In this document: positions 25,910 to 33,310 of the stretch, piece after piece
Position numbering within the stretch: the stretch's first letter is position 1
Layout: every line of letters starts with the position of its first letter
NCBI RefSeq assembly: GCF_000684975.1
Contig: NZ_BAXZ01000018.1
Coordinates: 1 to 64,000 of the forward strand
Source of the DNA: Paraburkholderia acidipaludis NBRC 101816
GTDB lineage: Bacteria; Pseudomonadota; Gammaproteobacteria; Burkholderiales; Burkholderiaceae
DNA length: 64,000 nucleotides
Direction of reading: 5' to 3'
Notes under the pieces: model-generated
Told to the model about the DNA's origin: nothing
Databases searched by the model: none
Seen by the model: only the letters and a program-made list of their open reading frames with translations
Made by a program: the position numbers and the translations under genes

Positions 25910-27063
25910 ACCGTTGTTTCCTTTTGAGGCAGGGGCAGGATCGTGCAGAGATGAAGAGAGTCGGCTGTGGGTTCGCGCCAGACAACCAGTTGGGGTCCTG
26001 CACCGCGCATCGCTTCCATCGCAATGGCGAGTGCAATCCAGCCACTGGCGGGCCCGGGCAACCCCAGGGGTTTGTCGAGCAGGCGCTCGGCCGCAGAATC
26101 CTTGGGGTCCTGCGTGACTGAAGAACGGATCGCCGTCGACTCACCTTCTTCGCAACGGGTGAACCACGCGAGCATCGGGCGTTCAGGCGACACCTGGTAA
26201 TCCTTGATCTGGGTGAGCCCGGTTTGTAGTGCGTCGGGCGTACTTGCCATGGGGCGGAAAATGGCACCGGCCTGCGGTGCATCCGGCTCAATGAGAAAGG
26301 CCGCTGCCCCCTCGCTGAACTCGTGGGTTTTTTTCCCATCTGCCCAGAACTGCGCGGCGACCACAATTCGCGTAGCCGGATCGACCCGGTCCACCAGATC
26401 GGTGATCCACTGCGCGCCGCTGCTCGCCGGCTGCGGATCGATGTGAAACGTGACGCCTGGAATCGTGCGGCCAAAAATATACGTGGCGCGACGGGTCCAA
26501 GACTCGACGTGTTCGAGCGACGCTTCATCGAGCATGAGGGTGATGGTGACTTCCCGTCGGGTTCGAAGCGCCTCGGCAAAATGCATGGCAACGTGGTGCA
26601 GCAGCCTGGTGCACCGGAACGTGGCGGGGCGATTTTTTCCCAGCTCGAATTCGGCGGTACGGTCCTTCCACGACGGCAGGTCAGCTTTCGGGTCGGCAAA
26701 TTTGCCGACCTCCTTTGTGGCCGCCGGGTATGCCACGGCATCGACGACGCACAAGCGGCGGCGGCTCCAGTCACGCCATAACCCCTTAAGCCGATGCCGC
26801 TCCTTTTCGACTTCCTCAGCATCGGTCTGTTCGTCCTCCCACTGGTCGAGCTTAAAACCGAACGTCAAGGCGCAGGCGACCAGCGGTGCGCCAACCAGCG
26901 TGGCCCAGAACAAAAGCGTATTGGTTGGCTTGCCGTGCGGCCAGATCATGAGCACGGCGCCCGCGGTGCCCAGTGCAAGGGTACAGAGTGTGGGAATCCA
27001 CACGCGCAAGGAGATCGGCTTCGGATATTCGATTTCCGGGAATGTCGGAATAGGCCAGGACAT
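25906..27063 (-). CDS. T6SS-associated two-TM protein of unknown function
   Basis: A 385-residue protein. Two membrane helices near residues 22-42 and 50-70 are followed by a charged stretch (QWEDEQTDAEEVEKERHRL) and a large soluble domain of about 280 residues that should face the cytoplasm. I recognise no named family. The 4-base overlap with tssM and its leading position make it a likely accessory part of the envelope complex; the soluble domain may interact with the degenerate NTPase domain of TssM. That link is inference from gene order only. Confidence 0.7.
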   Translation of the reverse strand: MSWPIPTFPEIEYPKPISLRVWIPTLCTLALGTAGAVLMIWPHGKPTNTLLFWATLVGAPLVACALTFGFKLDQWEDEQTDAEEVEKERHRLKGLWRDWSRRRLCVVDAVAYPAATKEVGKFADPKADLPSWKDRTAEFELGKNRPATFRCTRLLHHVAMHFAEALRTRREVTITLMLDEASLEHVESWTRRATYIFGRTIPGVTFHIDPQPASSGAQWITDLVDRVDPATRIVVAAQFWADGKKTHEFSEGAAAFLIEPDAPQAGAIFRPMASTPDALQTGLTQIKDYQVSPERPMLAWFTRCEEGESTAIRSSVTQDPKDSAAERLLDKPLGLPGPASGWIALAIAMEAMRGAGPQLVVWREPTADSLHLCTILPLPQKETTV

Positions 27064-27089
27064 GGGTCAAATGTGGTTCACGAATCACT

Positions 27090-27368
27090 TTACGGCTGAC
27101 GCGGAGCCGTTCCCAAACCCGTCGGCTTTAGTCTGTCGTCGGACTTCACCCAACCCCTTGCGCCAGCGCCATTTTTTTGACTGAAATGGACAAGGGAAAC
27201 ATAACCATCGAACTCAGGGTGCGAATCGACCTCCCCGTTCGGCAGGACAAATATGTCAGACATCGTGTCTCCCTCGTCGGGTGCGCAATGGAGCTGCAGC
27301 CGATCACGAACAGTTGCCTTGCACTCGTCGCCGTCGCCTGGCAGCAGCACCTCGGACTTGCCCTGCGT
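27090..27368 (-). pseudogene. Fragment of a periplasmic protein with SH3-like end
   Basis: The open frame between stops reads in part SEVLLPGDGDECKATVRD, then MSDIFVLPNGEVDSHPEFDGYV, and ends FSQKNGAGARGWVKSDDRLKPTG. It looks like real coding sequence (VSLVHFSQ...GWV resembles a bacterial SH3 strand pair) but has no signal peptide or start upstream of a TGA at 27371. An ATG at 27263 has a good ribosome site (AGGGAG) and could yield a 57-residue product. Most likely it is the tail of an old immunity-type gene. Confidence 0.4.
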
Positions 27369-27592
27369 TCAAGCGTGTTGCAAATCGTAGCGGGAGTCCC
27401 GCCGGGATTTGGAAAAGGCGAGGACATTGCTGACACACGTCAACATCAACGCGGGGACCCACAACCGAACTGGCACATGACTACCGCTGGATCGTCGTCC
27501 GGGGCATCAAAACCGCGTCGGGAATGCCTTGGATTCCGCATCACAGCCGCCTATGACTATCGGAATAGCTGAGGTTGATTTGTCGAGCGCCG

Positions 27593-27949
27593 CTATTTAT
27601 CAACAAGGGTTTTCAAATACTCAACTCGCTGCTTGGTGATCGTGACAAGACAGTCTTTCGTAATCAGACCAGATCCAGCACCTTGAGCTTGCGAGGCCTC
27701 AGCTGCAATATAACCATTGCATTGCCGCTCCCTATAGTTAAGCCAAGCTTTTTGCGACTGTTCAAATTCATTCTTGTATTGCGTAGATGAATATATTTTC
27801 TGGTAAATGATATTAAGATCTTTCTTTAGCCGACCTGGATTTTGATCGGCGCAAGATAAATCATCACACACATTCCCGCTTTCGATACACGCTTTAGCAA
27901 ATGAGCTCAGGGGTAACAGAAAAATCACAAGAAAAATTAATTTTTTCAT
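27593..27949 (-). CDS. LprI-like (DUF1311) secreted protein, candidate immunity protein
   Basis: A 118-residue protein with a signal peptide (MKKLIFLVIFLLPLSSFAKA). The mature part fits the LprI/DUF1311 family: paired cysteines (CIESGNVCDDLSCADQ), LKKDLNIIYQKI, FEQSQKAWLNYRERQC and a final Cys before VEYLKTLVDK. Members of this family include a lysozyme inhibitor, so a periplasmic inhibitor of a cell-wall hydrolase is plausible beside the effector at 30396-33293. The start at 27949 is chosen because it begins the signal peptide; the frame reaches back to a TTG at 27967. It is AT-richer than the core genes. Confidence 0.8.
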   Translation of the reverse strand: MKKLIFLVIFLLPLSSFAKACIESGNVCDDLSCADQNPGRLKKDLNIIYQKIYSSTQYKNEFEQSQKAWLNYRERQCNGYIAAEASQAQGAGSGLITKDCLVTITKQRVEYLKTLVDK

Positions 27950-28019
27950 GACGATTTCAACGGACAAATAAGGTGAAAATTGATTTCGATAACGCTTTCA
28001 TCCCATTTTTCAATAAATG

Positions 28020-28541
28020 CTATTGCCCAAATTCGGCAAGCTGCTTTCTGATCGAAGAGGCAGTTTTGAAAGGATATTCGACTGGTTTTCCGTTTACCAC
28101 CCCATCGAATCCTTCCCCAAACCGCTCAGACAGACGATCCAGTCGGAAGAACGCTGTATCAGAAATATCCCCAACGTAGCGATAGGCAAAGACTTTGTAA
28201 CGGACCACTGTTGAGTCTTTAGCTCCGTCCTGCCACTTCAAGAGGGCTATAACGTCGCGATTCTTCGTATAGAAGACGGTGACAACTTCGGGAGTTCCGT
28301 TGTCTGCTCCATATGCATCGATGACAAAAGGCTTCTTCCCCGTGCATTGCCAGTTTAGGCTCAGCTGGTATTTGTTGATGTCATCCGGATTGTAACCATA
28401 TCTCGAAACCATCAACTTACATCCAGGCTGAATTGCGTCTGCCGAAAGTACGTCAGGCGACGCACGTTGAGCTAATACACTGACAGGACTAATCGCTAAA
28501 AATAGAGAACAGACAAGTGTGATTTTTTTGAGCATGATCAT
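28020..28541 (-). CDS. Secreted hypothetical protein, candidate immunity protein
   Basis: A 173-residue protein with signal peptide (LKKITLVCSLFLAISPVSVLAQ). The mature region, with RYGYNPDDINKYQLSLNWQC and a TVVRYKVFAYRYVGD strand, is likely a small beta-rich periplasmic domain. No family recognised. It lies in a run of short, AT-rich, signal-peptide genes after a cell-wall-targeting effector, the usual place for immunity proteins. The start may be 28541 or the ATG two codons later. Confidence 0.7.
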   Translation of the reverse strand: MIMLKKITLVCSLFLAISPVSVLAQRASPDVLSADAIQPGCKLMVSRYGYNPDDINKYQLSLNWQCTGKKPFVIDAYGADNGTPEVVTVFYTKNRDVIALLKWQDGAKDSTVVRYKVFAYRYVGDISDTAFFRLDRLSERFGEGFDGVVNGKPVEYPFKTASSIRKQLAEFGQ

Positions 28542-28557
28542 TATCTTTTCTGGGTAA

Positions 28558-28758
28558 TTACTTGCCCTGGGGCGGTTGCGTGGTACCTATTGTCTCTTTT
28601 ATTGCCGATTTTATTTCCAAGATATGTCTGGCGTCACAAAAATCCAACGGAGAATATTGAAAAGAGCATCCAGCATCGGCGTGAGAGTGCTTAATTTCCA
28701 CGTTTTCGAATGGATGATTTGATATCGCAACTAGAGATTCGGCATGGCAGCCTGTCAC
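28558..28758 (-). pseudogene. Truncated tandem paralogue of the neighbouring secreted protein
   Basis: A 66-codon frame beginning at GTG 28758. SNHPFENVEIKHSH, CSFQYSPLDFCDARHILEIKSAIKE aligns residue by residue with ENHPFTDVRITCAH, CSFRYSNIDFCDQRHIESIKSSLQE of the gene immediately upstream. It then diverges and stops, and it has neither signal peptide nor the C-terminal 100 residues. It starts directly after the stop of its paralogue, so it is a tandem duplication remnant. Confidence 0.65.
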
Positions 28759-28760
28759 GC

Positions 28761-29249
28761 TTACTCGTACATATAAATTGTCTTGTAACCGCTGAACCGA
28801 TCGCCTAAGAATGTGAAACAGAATTTCCCATTCTTAACCATGCCGTGCGTGAAGATTGAACCCAAGATGCAAATTCGATTGCTACTCAAGCTATAAGAGA
28901 GCTCGCCGGCATGTTTAGTCACGTAACTGTTCTTGAGTGTATGGCCGGAATACGAGTCAATCGGAAGCGGATAGACTACTCCAGTATATGTATCAATTAA
29001 CATAAGTGAGCGTTGAAAATAATTGTCGGGCCCCTCTTGAATTGGCAAGAGTATGTAGTGGAGAAAAAAATTCGGCTTATCTTCTTGAAGAGAAGATTTA
29101 ATCGACTCAATATGACGTTGATCGCAAAAATCAATGTTGGAGTAACGAAAAGAACACTCTTCGTGAGCGCAAGTTATCCTGACATCCGTAAATGGATGAT
29201 TTTCTGCATGACCAGAAATTGAACCTTGAGCATTCGCTCCGCAACACAA
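28761..29249 (-). CDS. Secreted hypothetical protein, signal peptide out of frame
   Basis: A 162-codon frame whose only start is TTG (29249), beginning CCGANAQGSISGHAENHPF. Upstream, ATG at 29292 begins MKKITSLIIY in a different frame; a one-base change in the TTATATATAA tract (29261-29270) would join them into MKKITSLII...LSCLCCGANAQ, a good signal peptide. The mature part has paired cysteines and SYSLSSNRICILGS near the end. I infer a periplasmic immunity-type protein inactivated, or reversibly switched, by a frameshift in the TA tract. Confidence 0.6.
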   Translation of the reverse strand: MCCGANAQGSISGHAENHPFTDVRITCAHEECSFRYSNIDFCDQRHIESIKSSLQEDKPNFFLHYILLPIQEGPDNYFQRSLMLIDTYTGVVYPLPIDSYSGHTLKNSYVTKHAGELSYSLSSNRICILGSIFTHGMVKNGKFCFTFLGDRFSGYKTIYMYE

Positions 29250-29534
29250 GCATGATAGAATTATATATAATCAATGAGGTGATTTTCTTCATAATGATTT
29301 AATTGCACTGGGACGGCGCCATACCTAACCCTGTTGGCCGCAATTGATTGGATTTGCCCACCCATGCACATTGGTATTGTTTTTTCAGTTGACGTATACC
29401 ACTAAGGTGTAAGCCTTGTAGTATTGGTGCGCGTCAGTTCTCCCACATGAAAGAATGAAAACACCATTCATCTTGCATCTCTTGTTCGGCGCTGACTCGT
29501 CATATTGAATAAGATTGTCCGGTGCCAGGTACCG

Positions 29535-30356
29535 TCATCTTTTTTGACAGAATTTAATTGTGTCAGTTATTGGTTTAATGCTTTTGGTGTCATCGCTCAA
29601 TACGAATATTCTTTCTCTGCACTCTTCAGGAAGCGTAGTGGTCTGTTCGATATGGTACTGAGCAATCAGCATCTTGCTGTTGGCGCGACTAACAAGAGTG
29701 CTCGTATATTCATGGCTATCGGATATTTTCTGGGAATGGCCGTCTGCGTTGGAGAAGATGTCCAGCGTACTTGAATCGGTCCCACTCGATAAGTCCGAGA
29801 GCGTGTAATATCTGCATCCAGCCCCACAACTATGAAGTCCGATGTAATATTTTCCTGCAAAATTGATCTCCAACGGAGCTACCAGTTTCCCCATATCATC
29901 TCGCCATCCATCGTCTGTTTTCTGATAATAATTCGGGATCTTCAATTGACCCTTATAAATTTCAGTTGTGTAGTCCGAGAATTTTGGTGGCACGCCTTTT
30001 TCAGCGACGCTCTTGTTGAGAGTCATCTTGCAATGCGTGTCGGATACACCATTCGGATCTTCTGCGCTTAAGAATGTCCAAACAGACATCTTCGGGTTGA
30101 ATGCAATTGCCACTTTCCCATCATCAGTCTGATAGAAATAACTGCCGCTTGTCGCAGGGTGTCGAACACCATTAATTGTTATTGATGCCCCGGGGTCGCG
30201 AGTGTCGATCGTGACCATTCCATATTGTCCGAAATTACAACTACAAGAATGACCTAATATTACCGCGTCTCCAGTAGAGTCAGCGAAGGTCGATGCCGGG
30301 TAGACTGCAATAAAAAATAATGCGAGGAAGGTCCAATTCAGCACTCTCTTTGCCAT
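29535..30356 (-). CDS. Secreted protein next to T6SS effector, probable immunity protein
   Basis: A 273-residue protein with signal peptide (LNWTFLALFFIAVYPASTFADS). Notable parts are SCSCNFGQYGMVTIDTRDPG, and INFAGKYYIGLHSCGAGCRYYTLSDL with clustered cysteines in a beta-rich C-terminal half. I recognise no characterised family. It starts 39 bases after the effector stop on the same strand and is AT-richer than T6SS core genes; this is the position expected of the cognate immunity protein for a periplasm-acting toxin. Function is inferred from position only. Confidence 0.72.
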   Translation of the reverse strand: MAKRVLNWTFLALFFIAVYPASTFADSTGDAVILGHSCSCNFGQYGMVTIDTRDPGASITINGVRHPATSGSYFYQTDDGKVAIAFNPKMSVWTFLSAEDPNGVSDTHCKMTLNKSVAEKGVPPKFSDYTTEIYKGQLKIPNYYQKTDDGWRDDMGKLVAPLEINFAGKYYIGLHSCGAGCRYYTLSDLSSGTDSSTLDIFSNADGHSQKISDSHEYTSTLVSRANSKMLIAQYHIEQTTTLPEECRERIFVLSDDTKSIKPITDTIKFCQKR

Positions 30357-30395
30357 ATTACCCTCAATCTATTTTCATCGTGGTAAATGCTCGCC

Positions 30396-33293
30396 TTACG
30401 TGCCACTGCTCAAGCTAATCCGATATGGCTCGGGGCGATATTTTTCCAATCCCGGTGTTGTTCCGTGGTAGTGGATGGCATTCCCCGTTCCATAGCGAGG
30501 TCCCGACAATGCATTTATCCAAGGCAAATTACTAGGCGATGAAAAGAAGGGATTCGCGTAATTCAAGTTAGTTCCAACGGAAGACTCAGCCCCATTGGCA
30601 CGTTCACGCAAATAAGAATCGACAATATCGTTGACTCGCTGGCTTATCGAGCTTACAGGGATTTGTTCAACTGATGATCGGCCGTGCTGGTTTCTAGCAA
30701 TTGGTCCGCTAATATCAGAAAACTGATTGTACTGGTTGACAACTTCCGAAACAGTACTTCCGAAATGATGGTTCGGTCCAAGCTGACCTGACGCTACGCG
30801 GTTCAATATCGTGTCGATGACTCCCTTCGCCTGCATGTCCCCTGCAAACTGCACCCACTCTGTCTGCAGAGTTTTCTTCAAATCGAGAACGTCTTTCGAC
30901 GTCAAGATGAGAGTGTGAGCGGTATCAGTGTTATTAAAAAAATTCCCCGCTAGTCCGATCGGATGGATATGCCACACCTCAGGATCTGAAGGATAACCCT
31001 TCACGGCTTTTGCCTGATCCCACCATTGCAGCTTCTTGATCCGCTCCATCTCGGTTTTCCAGATGGGCTTTCCGGCGTCACCCATGATCGACAGGAGCTT
31101 TTCCCACTTGCTCATGTCGCCGCCCCACTCACTTTCGTAGCGGACGATCAAGTGTGAGACGGCTTCGGCCAACCACGGCACATTCAATGCGTTCTTCAGA
31201 TCGGCCGGGATCACGTTCCCCTTGCCGCTACCCTGACGCTTCGCAGCCTGCTCAAGCTTTCCGATCAACAGCCCCGCATTTACTGTCGCTGCGACAACGC
31301 GAAACTCCTCTTCTTCGCCGTCGAGCAGTTGCTTCACTTCGTAAAGGTTGCGCCGGTACATATCGAGCAGCGGAACGCTGGTCGTATCAACTGTATCGAA
31401 TCCCGGCCACGACCACGGACTTTGCCACTCCGTATTGGGATGATTCTTTTCGCAGACCCAGCCGGAGATAGTATTACCGTCGGCATCACCGGCCGTGATG
31501 GACCACCATTGCGTACCCTGCTCGTCCACCGCCTTGCCCGAATCGAATAGCTGGTCAAGCTGGGCGCGAGAGAATACCTGTTGATATCCGACAGCCGCGG
31601 ACTTCGCATTGGCTAGTAGCAGTGGAAAGTCTGTCCAGGTCCGCACCATCGAAGTGGCCGCCTTTCCCGCAAACTTGCGCTCGACCCACACCGGCTTGCC
31701 CACGGGTGTCCCCGTAGGGTGACTAGCGTGATGGGCGTGGCCTTGCCCATGGCTGTGCGCGGCGGCTTGTGTCGGGTACTCGGTCGGCTGCACCTTTGCC
31801 CAGTTGCCCTTGCCGGGATCGCCCTTCGCGGGAACAAGCGTCTTACCGATAACCGTAGGGATGTTTTGTGGATCCGCAGGTTTGACAAGTTGTGCCCCCT
31901 GCTGGATCACCAGCATCGTCTTTCCACTGTCAGGGAGCTGCTTCGCGCGATCCTGACTCTTGCTGATGAAGTCCTTGATCTGCACCCCGGTGAAGACTTC
32001 GACATGAAGCATGGGACGCATCGGCTGGGGCGGTAAGATTTGAGCGTGCGTCGAGTTCTCGTACTCGCCCAGGTAGCCCACCACGTCCCCAGCTTTGACC
32101 GGATATGGCTTGTCGAGCACCACTACCGTATCCAGCGGCTTCGGATCAACGACCGTATCGAGTTCATCGAGATTCACCCACCCCGTCGCAGCGCGCGGAT
32201 CGGGTGTACCGCCGGCGACGGCAGCGACAGGTGTACCCGAGATGATCGTCGCGATCTGCGCCCAGCCGGATGTTGCGGTGCCTGTCACGCCGAGTTCGCC
32301 TCCACGCGGCAGCAATCCGATAACCGTCCCTTTGACCCGGTCCAGAATGCGAACGCCCTGAGCGCTCTCCGGCGCACTTGCCGTGTTCCCTGCATCGCCC
32401 GACGGCAGGGCATATCGGAGCGTCGGCTTACTTTGCCATGTGAGCGCTTCCAGACTGCCAGGAGACGGACCCGCCGCAACGCTGTCGAGTGGCAGGCAGT
32501 TTTCGAACTCTCCCGCCGAATCTGCATTGGTGGAATTCAGATCGAACCGGAATGGTGTGTTGAGCTGCGGGGGTTGCGCCTGGCGATCGTTAGCCTTGCT
32601 GCCGACGCGGTAGTGCTTGTCACCCTCCCAGAATGGGAGTGAATGGATTGGGGACGCTGCCTGGCCGCTGCCGCTGGCTTCTGCTGCCTTATACCCTGCC
32701 CAATCGAGCTGGTGCATGTAGAGGCTGTAGAACTCCATCACCTCATCGGCGGGCGGCTGGTAAGCCTGCGGGGTGCTGGTGCCACCGGCGGATGCCCCAG
32801 AAGCGGGTGCTGCTGGCGTCGTCGAAGAAGCGCCTGACGCGCCTGCGGGCGTCGACGGCGAAGTTGAAGAGGTACCTGCCTTCTCAGGCGCAGGAGGTAA
32901 CACAAGCTCATGACGCACCAGAACAAACCCGGTGGAATACAGCGCGTAGCACGGTGGTGTTTTTGGATAGGTCAGTTCGGGATAGGTCGAATCCAGGCGA
33001 TAGGCCACCACTTCGCCATCGGCAATGACCTTGACGCCATCGTCCTGCTTGAGCACGCCACCCGTGGCGGCATCGAAATGGATGCCACCATGAATCATTC
33101 CATTCGAGCCGAGCGGATAGAAGCCACCGTCCGCATTGGAGAGAGCCTTGAGCCAGGTCTGCGGGTCCGCCGGGTTGCCGCTCTTGGGCGCAAACGGAAA
33201 ACTCCAGTTCAGGGGCTGCCACTGTGGTGGCGGCGGAGCGGTAGGTGCAGCCGGGGTCGCGGGATGCTTGGGGTGGCCGTTATGTTTCGTCAT
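30396..33293 (-). CDS. T6SS peptidoglycan-hydrolase effector (M23-like and SleB-like)
   Basis: A 965-residue multidomain protein without signal peptide, 17 bases after vgrG. About 1-40 is a His/Pro/Ala linker. Residues 60-230 have an M23-peptidase-like fold (GGIHFD, then VIADGEVVAY and YSLYMHQ), interrupted by a Pro/Ala/Ser insert. The middle has SH3-like segments (VRILDRVKGTVIGLLP; GWVNLDELD). About 640-780 is a helical domain seen next to T6SS effectors (LIVRYESEWGG, then HIHPIGLAGNF). About 810-870 matches the SleB/Hydrolase_2 cell-wall hydrolase (GVIDTILNRVASGQ, then EVVNQYNQFSD), with a candidate catalytic Glu in the preceding TEW. It should be carried by VgrG into the periplasm of rivals. 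The last third is AT-richer. Confidence 0.78.
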   Translation of the reverse strand: MTKHNGHPKHPATPAAPTAPPPPQWQPLNWSFPFAPKSGNPADPQTWLKALSNADGGFYPLGSNGMIHGGIHFDAATGGVLKQDDGVKVIADGEVVAYRLDSTYPELTYPKTPPCYALYSTGFVLVRHELVLPPAPEKAGTSSTSPSTPAGASGASSTTPAAPASGASAGGTSTPQAYQPPADEVMEFYSLYMHQLDWAGYKAAEASGSGQAASPIHSLPFWEGDKHYRVGSKANDRQAQPPQLNTPFRFDLNSTNADSAGEFENCLPLDSVAAGPSPGSLEALTWQSKPTLRYALPSGDAGNTASAPESAQGVRILDRVKGTVIGLLPRGGELGVTGTATSGWAQIATIISGTPVAAVAGGTPDPRAATGWVNLDELDTVVDPKPLDTVVVLDKPYPVKAGDVVGYLGEYENSTHAQILPPQPMRPMLHVEVFTGVQIKDFISKSQDRAKQLPDSGKTMLVIQQGAQLVKPADPQNIPTVIGKTLVPAKGDPGKGNWAKVQPTEYPTQAAAHSHGQGHAHHASHPTGTPVGKPVWVERKFAGKAATSMVRTWTDFPLLLANAKSAAVGYQQVFSRAQLDQLFDSGKAVDEQGTQWWSITAGDADGNTISGWVCEKNHPNTEWQSPWSWPGFDTVDTTSVPLLDMYRRNLYEVKQLLDGEEEEFRVVAATVNAGLLIGKLEQAAKRQGSGKGNVIPADLKNALNVPWLAEAVSHLIVRYESEWGGDMSKWEKLLSIMGDAGKPIWKTEMERIKKLQWWDQAKAVKGYPSDPEVWHIHPIGLAGNFFNNTDTAHTLILTSKDVLDLKKTLQTEWVQFAGDMQAKGVIDTILNRVASGQLGPNHHFGSTVSEVVNQYNQFSDISGPIARNQHGRSSVEQIPVSSISQRVNDIVDSYLRERANGAESSVGTNLNYANPFFSSPSNLPWINALSGPRYGTGNAIHYHGTTPGLEKYRPEPYRISLSSGT

Positions 33294-33310
33294 GGTTTAT
33301 TGCACCCCTG

